The notes beneath the pieces were generated by a model, which made no database searches, was not told the DNA's origin, and saw only the letters and a program-made list of their open reading frames with translations. 64,000 nt of DNA from Pararhizobium_B sp963760965. GTDB lineage: Bacteria > Pseudomonadota > Alphaproteobacteria > Rhizobiales > Rhizobiaceae. The stretch is from positions 1-64,000 of the forward strand of contig CAVXEW010000005.1 in NCBI GenBank assembly GCA_963760965.1, given 5' to 3'. The translations under genes were made by a program, and so were the position numbers. Below are positions 19,159 through 30,161 of the stretch, one piece after another (the stretch's first letter is position 1; each line of letters begins with the position of its first letter).

Positions 19159-19201
19159 GAAAGGCAGCAGCAAGCCAGAACGCGAACCGACGGGATCTAA
19201 C

Positions 19202-20738
19202 ATGACCGCGCGCCGCCCGAACATCCTCATCATCATGGTCGACCAGCTCAACGGGACGCTGTTTCCGGACGGACCGGCGGACTGGCTGCATGCGCCCAAT
19301 CTCAAGGCACTGGCGCGCGCGGTCCGTGCGCTTCGCCAGCAACTATACCGCCTCGCCGCTCTGCGCTCCCGGGCGTGCCTCGTTCATGGCGGGCCAGTTG
19401 CCGAGCCGCACGCGCGTCTACGACAACGCCGCCGAATACGCATCCGACATTCCGACCTATGCGCACCACCTGCGGCGCGCCGGCTACTACACCTGCCTTT
19501 CCGGCAAGATGCATTTCGTCGGCCCCGACCAGCTGCACGGCTTCGAGGAGCGGCTGACCACCGACATCTACCCGGCCGATTTCGGCTGGACGCCGGACTA
19601 CCGCAAGCCCGGCGAGCGCATCGACTGGTGGTACCACAACCTCGGCTCCGTCACGGGCGCCGGCGTCGCCGAGACGACGAACCAGATGGAATACGACGAC
19701 GAGGTCGCGTTCTTCGGCGCGCAGAAGCTCTACCATCTCGCGCGCGAAACCGGACGCAGGACCGGCGGCCCTGGTGCCTGACCGTCTCCTTCACCCATCC
19801 GCACGATCCCTATGTCGCGCGGCGCAAGTTCTGGGACCTCTACGAGGATTGCGCGCATCTCGAACCGGAGACCGGCACGATCCCCTTCGACGAGCAGGAC
19901 GCGCATTCGAAGCGCCTCTACCTCGCCAACGACTACACCCGGTTCGACATAACGCCGGAGCACGTCCGCCGGGCGCGGCGCGGCTATTTCGCCAACATCT
20001 CCTATCTCGACGAGAAGGTCGGGCGAACTCGATCGACGTGCTCGAGCGCACGCGCCAGACCGACGACACGATCGTCGTCTTCTGCTCCGACCACGGCGAC
20101 ATGCTCGGCGAGCGCGGCCTGTGGTTCAAGATGAGCTTCTTCGAAGGCTCCTCGCGCGTGCCGCTGATGATCGCGGCGCCCGGCGTCGCCGGCCGCCGGG
20201 TCGACGCGCCGGTCTCCAACCTCGACATCACGCCGACGCTCGCCGACCTCGCCGGCGTCTCGCTCGAAAGCAGGTCGCGCCCTGGACCGACGGCGAGAGC
20301 CTCCGTGCCGGTGATGAACGGCGGCGAGCGGACGAGCCCGGTGCTGATGGAATATGCCGCGGAGGGATCCTACGCGCCGCTCGTCGCCATCCGCGAGGGC
20401 CGCCACAAGTTCGTCCACTGCGAACTCGACCCGCCGCAGCTCTTCGACCTCGAGGCCGACCCGCGCGAGGAGACGAACCTGGCGGACGATCCGGCCCATG
20501 CCGGGACGCTGTCGCAGCGTTCGTCGAAAAGGTCCGTGCCCGCTGGGACATGGCCCGCTTCGACGCCGCGGTGCGCGAAAGCCAGGCGCGGCGCTGGGTC
20601 GTCTACGAGGCGCTCAGGAACGGCGCCTATTACCCCTGGGACTTCCAGCCGCTGCAGAAGGCGTCCGAGCGCTACATGCGCAACCACATGGACCTCAATG
20701 TCCTCGAGGAAAACCAACGCTTTCCGCGCGGCGAGTGA
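19202..20738 (+). CDS. betC: choline-sulfatase, frameshifted
   Basis: Releases choline from choline-O-sulfate in the cytoplasm. Start ATG 19202 (MTARRPNILIIMVDQLNG); about 510 residues when repaired. The sulfatase signature Cys is present in ASPLCAPGRASFMAG (C-x-P-x-R, modified to formylglycine), with CSDHGDMLGERGLW further on and a C-terminal domain ending near EENQRFPRGE, as in rhizobial BetC. Insertions break the frame near 19325, 19760, 20023, 20033, 20275 and 20515. It is first in betC-betB-betA. Given intact motifs in every segment, sequence error is the likeliest cause; real decay of the whole operon is the alternative. Confidence 0.85.
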
Positions 20739-20755
20739 GAGGGAGATTCAAGCCG

Positions 20756-22228
20756 ATGCGCGCACAACCGAAGGCCTCCCACTTCATCGACGGCAGCTAT
20801 GCCGAAGACGAGGCGGGCGCCATCATCGAAGACATCTACCCGGCGACCGGCGAAGGAATCGCGCGGCTGCATTCGGCCACGCCCGGCGTGATCGGGAAGG
20901 CGATGGCCGCCGCCCGGCAGGGACAGGCCGAATGGGCGGCCAGGACGCCGGCCGAGCGCGGGCGCTGCCTCAGGCGCGCGGCCGACATCATCCGCTGCGC
21001 GCAACCGCGAGCTTTCGGAACTCGAGACGCTCGACACCGGCAAGGCGCTGCAGGAGACGCTCGTGGCCGACCCGGCCTCGGGCGCCGACTGCCTCGAATA
21101 TTTCGGCGGCATCGCCGCCTCGATCGCCGGCGAGCACATCGATCTCGGCCAGCGACTTCGCCTATACCCGGCGCGAGCCGCTCGGCATCTGCGTCGGCAT
21201 CGGCGCGTGGAACTACCCGATCCAGATCGCCTGCTGGAAGGCGGCGCCGGCGCTCGCCTGCGGCAACGCGATGATCTTCAAGCCGTCGGAAATCACGCCG
21301 CTTTCGGCCCTGAAGCTCGCCGAGATCCTGGTCGAGGCGGGCGTGCCGGCGGGCGTCTTCAACGTCGTCCAGGGATACGGCGACGTCGGCGCGGCGCTGA
21401 CGCGCCATCCCGGCGGTCGCCAAGGTGTCGCTGACCGGCTCGGTGGCGACGGGCAGGAAGATCATGGAGGGCGCCGCCGAGCCACCTGGCGCAGGTGACG
21501 CTCGAACTCGGCGGCAAGTCGCCGCTGATCGTGTTCGACGACGCCGATCTCGATTCGGCCGTCGGCGGCGCGATGCTCGGAAACTTCTATTCGACCGGCC
21601 AGATCTGCACCAACGGCACGCGCGTCTTCGTCCACCGCTCGGTCAAGGACGCGTTCCTCGAGCGGCTCGTCGCCCGCACCGGCGAAGATCCGGCTCGGCG
21701 ACCCGCTCAACGAGGAGACGCATCTCGGACCGCTCGTCAGCGCGGCGCAGCGCGACAAGGTGACTCGGCTACATCGAGAGCGGCAAGGCGGAAGGCGCCA
21801 GGCTCGCTGGCCGGCGGCGGCGTGCCGAAGATGCAGGGCATGGAGGGCGGCTTCTGGATCGAGCCGACGATCTTCGCCGACGTGCGCGACGAAATGACGA
21901 TCGCGCGCGAGGAGATTTTCGGGCCGGTGCTGTCGGTCCTCGACTTCGACGACGAGGACGACGTGGTCGCCCGCGCCAACGCCACGGATTTCGGCCTGGC
22001 GGCCGGTCGTCTTCACACGCGACCTCGCCCGCGCCCACCGCGTGGTGGCGCGGCTCGACGCCGGGCACCTGCTGGATCAACACCTACAACCTCACGCCGA
22101 TCGAGATGCCGTTCGGCGGCGTCAAGCAGTCGGGCATCGGCCGGGAGAACTCCCGGGCGGCCATCGAGCACTACAGCCGCATCAAGTCGGTCTATGTGGC
22201 GACGGGTCCGGTCGAGAGCCCCTACTGA
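20756..22228 (+). CDS. betB: betaine-aldehyde dehydrogenase, frameshifted
   Basis: Oxidises betaine aldehyde to glycine betaine with NAD. ATG 20756 (MRAQPKASHFIDG) follows betC by 17 bases. Family motifs appear across frames: GAWNYPIQIACWKAAPALA, FKPSEITPLSALKLAE, SLTGSVATG, catalytic Glu in TLELGGKSP, catalytic Cys in STGQICTNGTRVF, and FGGVKQSGIGRE near the end. Single-base insertions lie near 21000 (cgc|t|gcg), 21155, 21417, 21483, 21688, 21763, 21805, 22005 and 22070. Repaired length is about 488, as expected. It is the middle gene of betCBA. Confidence 0.87.
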
Positions 22229-22238
22229 CCAGGATGGC

Positions 22239-23902
22239 ATGAGCATGGAAGCGGATTTCGTCATCGTCGGCGCCGGCTCGGCCGGCTCGGCGCTCGCCGC
22301 CCGCCTGTCGGAAGACGGGCAAGCATTCGGTGATCGTCATCGAGCATGGCGGCAGCGACTTCGGGCCGTTCATCAAGATGCCGGCGGCGCTGTCCTATCC
22401 GATGAACATGCGGCGCTACGACTGGGGCTACCAGACGGAGCCGGAGCCGCAATCTCGACAACCGCCGCCTCGCCGCGCCGCGCGGCAAGGTGATCGGCGG
22501 CTCGTCCTCGATCAACGGCATGGTCTATGTCCGCGGACATGCGGAGGACTTCGACCACTGGGCCGAAAGCGGCGCGACCGGCTGGTCCTACGCGGACGTC
22601 CTGCCCTATTTCAAGCGGCAGGAGACATCGCATGGCGGCGAGGAAGGCTGGCGGGGCACCGACGGGGCCGCTGCACGTGCAGCGCGGGCCGGTGGAGAAC
22701 CCGCTTTTCCAGGCCTTCGTCGAGGCGGGCCGGCAGGCCGGCTTCGAGCTGACGGAGGACTACAACGGGTCGAAGCAGGAAGGCTTCGGCCTGATGGAGC
22801 AGACGATCCACAACGGCCAGCGCTGGTCGGCCGCCGACGCCTATCTGAGGCCGGCCCTGAAGCGGAAGAACGTGAGTCTCGTCAACGCGCCTGGCGCGCC
22901 GCGTTGTCATCGAGAATCACCGCGCGCGGGGTGTCGAGGTCGACCATCAGGGGAAGGATCGAGGTCGTCCGCGCACGGCGGGAAGTGGTCGTCTCGGCCT
23001 CGGCCTTCAATTCGCCGAAGCTGCTGATGCTGTCCGGCATCGGGCCGGCCGAACATCTCGCGGACCACGGCATCGAGGTGGTCGCCGACCGGCCCGGCGT
23101 CGGCGCCAACCTGCAGGATCACCTGGAGGTCTACGTCCAGCAGGAGTGCACCCAGCCGATCACGCTCTACTCGAAGCTGAACATCTTCTCCAAGGCGCTG
23201 ATCGGGGCGCAATGGCTGTTCTTCCGCTCGGGCATCGGCGCCAGCAACCAGTTCGAGGCCGCCGCCTTCCTGCGCTCGCGGGCCGGCGTCCGGTACCCCG
23301 ACATCCAGTACCATTTCCTGCCCGTCGCCATCCGCTACGACGGCAAGCCGCGGCGGCGAAGGCGCACGGCTTCCAGGCGCATGTCGGGCCGATGCGCTCG
23401 GCCTCGCGCGGCTCCGTGACGCTGCGGTCCAGGAACCCGGCGGACGCCCCGGTCATCCGGTTCAACTACATGAGCACCGAAGCAGGACTGGACCGACTTC
23501 CGCCACTGCATCCGGCTGACGCGGGAGATCTTCGCGCAGCCGGCCTTCGATCCCTACCGCGGGCCGGAGATCCAGCCGGGCGCGGAGGCGCGCAGCGACG
23601 AGGCGATCGACGCCTTCATCCGCGAACATGTCGAAAGCGCCTACCACCCCTGCGGCACCTGCCGGATGGGCCGCGCCGACGACCGGACGGCCGTGGTCGA
23701 TCCCGAATGCCGTGTGATCGGCGTCGACGGCCTGCGGGTCGCCGATTCCTCGCTCTTCCCGCGCATCACCAACGGCAACCTCAACGGTCCGTCGATCATG
23801 ACCGGCGAGAAGGCTGCCGACCACATCCTCGGCCGCCAGCCCCTGCCGCCGTCGAACCAGGAGCCATGGATCAACCCGCGCTGGGAAACCTCCGACCGCT
23901 AG
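22239..23902 (+). CDS. betA: choline dehydrogenase, frameshifted
   Basis: FAD-dependent GMC oxidoreductase oxidising choline to betaine aldehyde at the membrane. ATG 22239 (MSMEADFVIVG) has AGGA just upstream; ATG 22245 is an alternative. It shows the FAD loop VGAGSAGSALAARLSEDG, GKVIGGSSSINGMVYVRGH, and the C-terminal HPCGTCRMG with ITNGNLNGPSIMTGEKAAD. Repaired length is about 550, normal for BetA. Frame breaks occur near 22320, 22450, 22665, 22890, 22955, 23350 and 23476 (gaa|g|cag). It ends the bet operon; 143 bases then separate it from cysH. Confidence 0.87.
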
Positions 23903-24045
23903 GCGCCGGGGCGACCATTCCGCTCCCGGCCCGGCGGCTGGAAAACTGGTTCGCTCAGGGGGCCGGGCGTGCAGCGGGGTTTCTGTCCGGCCAGGTGACG
24001 GCATGCGATCTTCGGGCGCATCGAAAAAGCCCGGGAACCTGCGCC

Positions 24046-24786
24046 ATGACGATTCGAAACGGTCCGGACAAAGCCGCCACGCTGGACGACCGGCTCGCGA
24101 GCCTGCCGCTCGAAAGCCGCCTCTCGCTCGTCGGGCAGGTTGCGCGTCACGCCGTCTTCACGACCAGCCTCGGCATCGAGGACCAGGTGGTCACGGCGGC
24201 GATCGCCCGGACCGGCGCACCGATCCGCATCGCCACGCTGCAGACCGGCCGGCTGTTTGCCGAGACGGTCGCACTGATCGACGAAACCCGCAGGCGCTAC
24301 GGCATCGACATCGTCGAGTACGGCCCGTTACAGGCCGACATGGACGCCTACCGGGCGGAATACGGCCTGAACGGCTTCTACGAGAGCGTGGAGGCCCGGC
24401 ATGCCTGCTGCGGCTTCCGCAAGCTGAAGCCGCTCGCCCGGGCGCTCGAAGAGGCGGATTTCTGGATCACCGGCCTCCGGCGCAGCCAGTCGGGCGCGCG
24501 AGCGGGCACGCCCTTCGCCGAGTGGGACGCGGAACGCGGCCTGATCAAGGTCAATCCGCTGGCCGACTGGACCGTGGAAGACTTGCGCGCCTGCGTCGCG
24601 GCGAACGACGTGCCGGTCAATCCCCTCCACGCGCGCGGCTATCCATCGATCGGCTGCGAACCGTGCACCCGGGCGATCAAGCCCGGCGAGGACGAGCGCG
24701 CGGGCCGCTGGTGGTGGGAAAACGACGCCAAGCGGGAATGCGGCCTGCACCTGCCGGAGGCGTCCGCCGTGCCGGCGCGCGGCTGA
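24046..24786 (+). CDS. cysH: adenylyl-sulfate (APS) reductase, assimilatory
   Basis: A 246-residue cytoplasmic enzyme reducing activated sulfate to sulfite. ATG 24046 gives MTIRNGPDKAATLDD. It has the PP-loop-like FTTSLGIEDQVV (about 38-49), RHACCGFRKLKPL (about 122-134) and GCEPCTRA (about 204-211). The CC...CxxC set binds a [4Fe-4S] cluster and marks the APS-reducing type, usual in rhizobia, rather than the E. coli PAPS type. The catalytic C-terminal ECGLH is present. The frame is clean. It works with cysD-cysN at 26.3-28.7 kb; galE on the other strand separates them. Confidence 0.92.
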   Translation: MTIRNGPDKAATLDDRLASLPLESRLSLVGQVARHAVFTTSLGIEDQVVTAAIARTGAPIRIATLQTGRLFAETVALIDETRRRYGIDIVEYGPLQADMDAYRAEYGLNGFYESVEARHACCGFRKLKPLARALEEADFWITGLRRSQSGARAGTPFAEWDAERGLIKVNPLADWTVEDLRACVAANDVPVNPLHARGYPSIGCEPCTRAIKPGEDERAGRWWWENDAKRECGLHLPEASAVPARG

Positions 24787-24850
24787 GGCGCATTCCCCGG
24801 CGCCGCGGCGCGCATGCCCGGCGGCGCCAAGCGCCGGCGGGCTCCGGTCG

Positions 24851-24895
24851 CGCGATCCTGACGGATGGGTACCATCTGTTTGGGTCAGACCACCA
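24851..24895. repeat. second copy of the CTGACNGATGG...CCATCTGT element
   Basis: cgcgatcctgacggatgg followed by gtaccatctgtttgg repeats the layout seen at 17011-17041 (gcgatcctgacagatgg, then caccatctgt). It is followed by gggtcagaccac, comparable with cggggcaggccac at 17105-17117. It lies between the convergent ends of cysH and galE, so a role at transcript ends is plausible. Confidence 0.5.
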
Positions 24896-24943
24896 GCGCA
24901 AGGGCCCAATCCTCCTGCCCGTGCAAAGAAGCGCCGGCCGGTC

Positions 24944-25959
24944 CTACTCGTACCCGTTCGGGTTCTTCGTCTGCCAGTTCCAGGTGTCGGCGCACATGTC
25001 GCGCAGTGAGCGGCTCGCCTTCCATCCGAGTTCCCCGGCGGCGCGCGACGGGTCGGCGTAGCTGGCCGCGACGTCGCCCGGCCGCCGGTCGACGAGGTCA
25101 TAGGGGATCGGCTGGTTGGAGACGTGGCGGAATGCCTTGACGAGATCGAGGACGCTGTATCCCTGCCCCGTGCCGAGATTGACGGCGAGGCAGCGGGGCC
25201 CCTCCTCCAGCTTCTCGATCGCCCGGACGTGGCCGGCGGCGAGATCGAGGACATGGATGAAGTCGCGCACGCCCGTGCCGTCATGGGTCGGATAGTCGCC
25301 GCCGAAGACGCGCAGGCGCTCGAGCCGGCCCGAGCCGACCTGCGCGACATAGGGCATCAGGTTGTTCGGGAATGCCGTTCGGATCCTCGCCGATCAGGCC
25401 GCTCTCGTGCGCGCCGACCGGATTGAAGTAGCGCAGCATCGCGATTCGCCACGAGCGGGTCGCCGGCATGGAGATCGCGCAGGATGTCCTCGATCATCAG
25501 CTTGGTGCGGCCATAGGGATTGGTCGCCGACAGCGGATGGTCCTCGGGTATCGGCAGCTGCTGCGGTTCGCCGTAGACCGTGGCGGAGGAGGAGAAGACG
25601 ATGCTCTTCACGCCCTTTCGCCTGCATCGCCTGGAGCAGCGTTCACCGTGCCGCCGACATTGACCTCGTAGTAGTCCAGCGGCTTGCTCACCGATTCGCC
25701 GACGGCCTTCAGCCCGGCGAAATGGACGACCGACGTCGCGCCGTACCGTGCCGATGACCTCCTCGAGAAAGGGCCGGTCGCGGATGTCGCCCTTCTCGAA
25801 GGCGACCGACCTGCCCGTGATGCGCGCGACGCGGCGCAGGGATTCCTCGCGGCTGTTGGCGAGGTTGTCGACGACGACGACGTCGCGACCCGCCTCCAGC
25901 AGGCACACCACCGTGTGCGACCCGATGTAGCCTGCGCCGCCCGTCACCAGGATCGTCAT
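24944..25959 (-). CDS. galE: UDP-glucose 4-epimerase, frameshifted
   Basis: Interconverts UDP-glucose and UDP-galactose. ATG 25959 (MTILVTGGAGYIGSHT) has GGAGAGGAG upstream; about 336 residues when repaired. The NAD loop TGGAGYIGSH, catalytic SSSATVYG and YGRTK, and a C-terminal GTGQGYSVLDLV / RRPGDVAASYADP are all GalE features. Insertions lie near 25743, 25668, 25625, 25445 and 25372 (ccc|g|aac). The gene is on the minus strand between the sulfate genes cysH and cysD and provides UDP-Gal for surface sugars. Confidence 0.88.
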
Positions 25960-26257
25960 GCGCGCTCCTCTCCTTCGTTCAGCTTCGACACGCCCCTCAT
26001 GCGCCATTCGCCGCCCCGACGCAGAGAGGCGCCGCGGGCCGCGACAGTCGGCATTTTCCACGTGCTTCCGCAAGGCGCAAAAAAGTCGTTCGCGCCGGGC
26101 GGCTTCGCGGACCGCCGTTCCTATGCGCGCGCGGACGCGATCGGCAATGATCCGGCAAAAGCGACGGCCGTGGGACCGCGGCCGCATCGGCCGACAAGTC
26201 CATGACGATCATCGCAGCCGGTGACGCGCCCGACAGCCCGAGACGGCCGGAGACGGA
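25960..26257. other. divergent intergenic region galE/cysD
   Basis: About 300 bases between divergent genes, which must hold both promoters. I see no CysB-like site or clear -35/-10 pair. A GTG at 26221 in frame with the first cysD segment could be an alternative cysD start. Confidence 0.4.
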
Positions 26258-27205
26258 ATGACCGACGAAGACGAACCGCGCCCAGCGCCCCGCGCAAGCC
26301 GCCGCTCGACCCGCACCTCAAGGCGCTCGAGAACGAGGCGATCCACATCTTCCGCGAAGTCGCGGCCGAATTCGAGAAGCCGGTGATGCTCTATTCCGTC
26401 GGCAAGGACTCCTCCGTCCTGCTGCACCTGGCGCGCAAGGCCTTCTATCCCGGGCAACGTCCCCTTCCCGCTGCTGCACGTCGACACCGGCTGGAAGTTC
26501 CGCGAGATGATCGCCTTCCGCGACCGGATCGGTGGCCGAGTTCGATCTCGACCTGATCGCCCACACCAATCCGCGCGGGCAGGCCGAGAACATCACGCCG
26601 TTCACCTACGGATCGGCGCGCTACACCGACATCATGAAGACGGAGGCGCTGCGCCAGGCGCTCGACGCCCACGGTTTCGACGCGGCCTTCGGCGGCGCCC
26701 GGCGCGACGAGGAGGCCTCCCGCGCCAAGGAGCGCATCTACTCCTTCCGCACGCCCGACCACCGCTGGGACCCGCGCAACCAGCGGCCGGAGCTCTGGAA
26801 CATCTACAACGGCGCGATCCGCCGCGGCGAGAGCGTGCGGGCCTTCCCGCTGTCGAACTGGACCGAGGTCGACATCTGGCGCTACATCCAGGCCGAGGAG
26901 ATCCCGATCGTCCCGCTCTACTTCGCCGCGAGGCGCCCGGTCGTCGAGCGCGACGGCATGCTGATCCTCGCCGAGGACCCGCGGCTCGAGCTGCTGCCCG
27001 GCGAGGTCGCCGCGGCGAGGAGACGGTGCGCTTCCGCACGCTCGGCTGCTTCCCGCTGACGGGGGCGATCCGCTCCACCGCCACGACGCTCGACGACATC
27101 ATCGGCGAACTCGAGATCGCCACCGTTTCCGAGCGCCAGGGCCGCGCCATCGACCGCGACCAGTCCGGCTCCATGGAAAAGAAGAAGCGCGAAGGATATT
27201 TCTGA
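26258..27205 (+). CDS. cysD: sulfate adenylyltransferase small subunit (copy 1), frameshifted
   Basis: Makes APS from ATP and sulfate with CysN. From ATG 26258 (MTDEDEPRPAP) the frame must change near 26290 to reach KPPLDPHLKALENEAIHIF. Conserved motifs follow: PP-loop LYSVGKDSSVLLHL, LHVDTGWKFREMIAFRD, FGGARRDEEASRAKERIYS, NQRPELWNIYNG and the C-terminal MEKKKREGYF. Other breaks are near 26455 (ccc|g|ggc), 26529 and 27015. Repaired length is about 310, normal. The stop is one base from the cysN start. A second, intact cysD lies at 38.4-39.3 kb. Confidence 0.87.
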
Positions 27206-27206
27206 G

Positions 27207-28669
27207 ATGACCGCCCATGTCGAAAACGCGGCACGCGTCGCGCCCGAACCGGAAACCGCACCCGTCGCGCGCGACACGCGCCCGCTGAGGCTTCTGACCT
27301 GCGGCAGCGTCGACGACGGCAAGTCGACGCTGATCGGCCGCCTTCTCTGGGATACCAAGGCGGTCAAGGAGGACCAGGCCGCCACGCTCGCCCGCGATTC
27401 ATCGGAGCAAGCAGAACGAGCTCGGCCTGCCCGATTTCGCGCTGCTTCTCGACGGCCTGCAGGCCGAGCGCGAGCAGGGCATCACGATCGACGTCGCCTA
27501 CCGGTACTTCTCGACGGGGCGGCGCTCCTTCATCGTCGCCGACACGCCCGGCCACGAGCAATACACCCGCAACATGGCGACCGGCGCCTCGACCGCCGAC
27601 CTCGCCGTCATCCTCGTCGACGCGCGGGCCGGCATCCTCGAACAGACGCGCCGCCACGCGACGATCGCAGCACTGATGGGCATCCGGCAGTTCGTGCTCG
27701 CCGTCAACAAGATCGACCTCACCGGTTACGACCGGAGCGGCTTCGAGCCGCATCGTCCGGCGAATTCCGTTCCTTCGCCTTTTCGCTCGGCGTGAAGCAG
27801 GTGACCGCGATCCCGATCTCGGCGCTGAAGGGCGAGAACGTCGTCCTTCCGGGCGATCGCGCCATGCCCTGGTATCAGGGGCCGACGCTGATCGAGGCGC
27901 TGGAGCTCGCGACCGTGCGCTCGGCGCAGGCGGTCGGCTTCCGGCTGCCCGTGCAGCGCGTCTCGCGGCCGGGCGAGAGCTTCCGGGGCTATCAGGGAAC
28001 GGTGGCGGGCGGTTCGATCAAGCCCGGCGACAGCGTCGTCGTGCTGCCCTCCGGGATGGTGGCGAACGTCGCGAAGATCGTCACCTTCGACCTGGTGCGC
28101 AACGCCGCCGTCGCCGGCGACGCGATCACGCTCGTGCTCGACCGGCAGCTCGACATCTCGCGCGGCGACATGATAGCCGCACTCGACGCGCAGCCCCTCG
28201 CCGGCCGGTCTTTCGACGCGCGGCTGGTCGCCCTGCAGCCCTCGGGCATCTCCGCCGGCAAGCGCTACTGGCTGAAGTCCTCCAGCAGGCGCCAGCGCGT
28301 CGCGGTCGAGACGCGCTCGGTGCTCGACCTCGCATCCGGGAACTGGACCCCGGCAGCCGCCCTCTCCATGAACGAGATCGGTTCGGTGCGTCTCGTCTTC
28401 GAAGAGCCTGCGATCTTCGATCCCTACGACAGGAACCGGCAGACCGGCTCGTTCATCCTCGTCGACCCGGAGACGAACGACACCGTCGCGGGCGGCATGG
28501 TGACCGGCAAGCATTCCGGCATCGCCAGCATCGGCGCGGACCGGTCGACCGGAACGGGCCGTGCTGACCCTGCCTGCCGACCTCGCGCCGCGAGATCCTG
28601 GACCTCGATTTCGTCAGGGCACGGATGGACGAGGTAGAGGTGCGGCCGGACGACCCCACCAAGGTATGA
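27207..28669 (+). CDS. cysN: sulfate adenylyltransferase large subunit (copy 1), frameshifted
   Basis: EF-Tu-like GTPase driving APS synthesis. Starts at ATG 27207 right after cysD. G1 is CGSVDDGKSTLIGR (about 32-45), G3 is ADTPGHEQYTRNMA and G4 is NKIDL. The beta-barrel part ends at about residue 485 with VRPDDPTKV and stop 28667-28669; no APS-kinase domain is fused. Frame breaks lie near 27403, 27752, 27765 and several near 28530-28600. Together with cysH this is the assimilatory sulfate set, distinct from the CysNC type at 36.5 kb. Confidence 0.87.
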
Positions 28670-28678
28670 ACGTCGGCA

Positions 28679-28696
28679 GCCAGCCTTCAGGCTGGT
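28679..28696 (+). terminator. weak stem-loop after cysN
   Basis: ccagcc (28680-28685), loop ttca, ggctgg (28690-28695) form a perfect short stem ten bases after the cysN stop. There is no U-run after it, so termination strength is doubtful. Confidence 0.35.
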
Positions 28697-28833
28697 AAAG
28701 CGGCCCTTATTTCGCTAAGTCGCTCGGTAGTGAACGGGGTGCCGGCGGCAGCAGCGCGGCCGATGCCCGGATGTCCTTGCCGCGCCCCCCGGGGGCCGGC
28801 GCGCAAGACGGGATTGCCATCGAGAGGTCCGGC

Positions 28834-30138
28834 ATGAAGATTGCGATGATTGGAGCGGGCTATGTCGGGCTCGTCACGGGAAGTTGCCTGGCCGATTTCG
28901 GCTTTTCGGTCACCTGCATCGACAAGGCGGAGGAAAAGATCGCCGCGCTGACGGCGGGCGGCGTGCCGATCTACGAGCCCGGACTCGAGGACCTGATCGC
29001 GAAGAACGTGCGCGGCGGCCGACTCGGCCTTCACCACCGAACTCGCCGAAGTCGTCGCAGACTCCGACGCGGTCTTCATCGCCGTCGGTACGCCGTCGCG
29101 GCGCGGCGACGGCCACGCCGATCTCGAATATGTCTACGCGGCGGCCGCCGAGATCGCCCGGTCGATTCGCGGCTACACGGTGATCGTCGTGAAGTCGACG
29201 GTGCCGGTCGGTACCGGCGACGAGGTCGAGCGGATCATCGGCGAGACGGTCCCGCGCGAACTCTTCTCCGTCGTCTCGAACCCGGAATTCCTGAGGGAGG
29301 GCGCGGCGATCGAGGACTTCAAGCGGCCCGACAGGGTCGTCATCGGCGTCGTCCGACGAGCGCGCCCGCGAGGTCATGGCGCAGATCTACCGGCCGCTTT
29401 CCCTGAACCAGTCGCCGGTCCTGTTCACCGACAGGCGAACCGCCGAGCTTACGAAATACGCGGCCAACGCCTTCCTCGCGACGAAGATCACCTTCATCAA
29501 CGAGATGGCCGACATCTGCGAGGCCGCCGGCGCCAACGTGCAGGACGTCGCCCGCGGCATCGGGCTCGACCGGCGGATCGGCCCGAAGTTCCTTCATGCC
29601 GGCCCGGGATACGGCGGCTCCTGCTTTCCCGAAGGACACGCTGGCGCTCGTCAAGACCGCGCAGGACCTCGCGACGCCGACGCGCATCGTCGAGACGGTG
29701 GTCAGCGTCAACGACCAGCGCAAGCGGGCCATGGCGCGCAAGGTCGTCGCCGCCTGCGGCGGCTCGGTCCGCGGCCGCACGATCGCCGTCCTCGGCCTGA
29801 CCTTCAAGCCGAACACGGACGACATGCGCGAGGCGCCGTCGATCGCGGTCATCCGCGCCCTGCAGGACGCCGGCGCCAGGATCCGCGCCTTCGACCCGGC
29901 CGGCATGGAGAACGCCCCGGACGTCATGGACAACGTCGAATATGCGGCCGACGCCTATGGCTGCCTGAAGGACGCGGACGCAATGGTGCTGGTCACCGAA
30001 TGGGACATGCTGCGCGGCCTCGATCCGAAGGCGATCCGCAAGCACCTGAAGGGCGACGTCGTCGTCGACCTGCGCAACGTCTACGACCCCGGCGAGATAC
30101 GCGCGGCCGGGCTGACCTACGTCAGCGTCGGCCGCTGA
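28834..30138 (+). CDS. ugd: UDP-glucose 6-dehydrogenase, frameshifted
   Basis: Oxidises UDP-glucose to UDP-glucuronate. ATG 28834 (MKIAMIGAGYVGLVTG); about 433 residues after repair. Motifs: NAD loop GAGYVGLVTG, VGTPSRRGDG, VVVKSTVPVGTG, SNPEFLREGAAIEDF, catalytic Cys in GPGYGGSCFPKDT (the Lys needs the shift near 29632 removed), and GLTFKPNTDDMREAPS. Insertions lie near 29022, 29355 (gtc|g|tcc) and 29632 (ccc|g|aag). The next gene, 24 bases on, is a UDP-glucuronate 4-epimerase, so the pair makes UDP-GlcA and UDP-GalA, used in rhizobial LPS and capsules. Confidence 0.9.
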
Positions 30139-30161
30139 ACGCCAGCGTCCGGAGAACGAGA

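Noticed and set aside
28670..28833. tRNA or small RNA gene after cysN
   Set aside because: Only one short stem is visible and no cloverleaf or conserved T-loop sequence.
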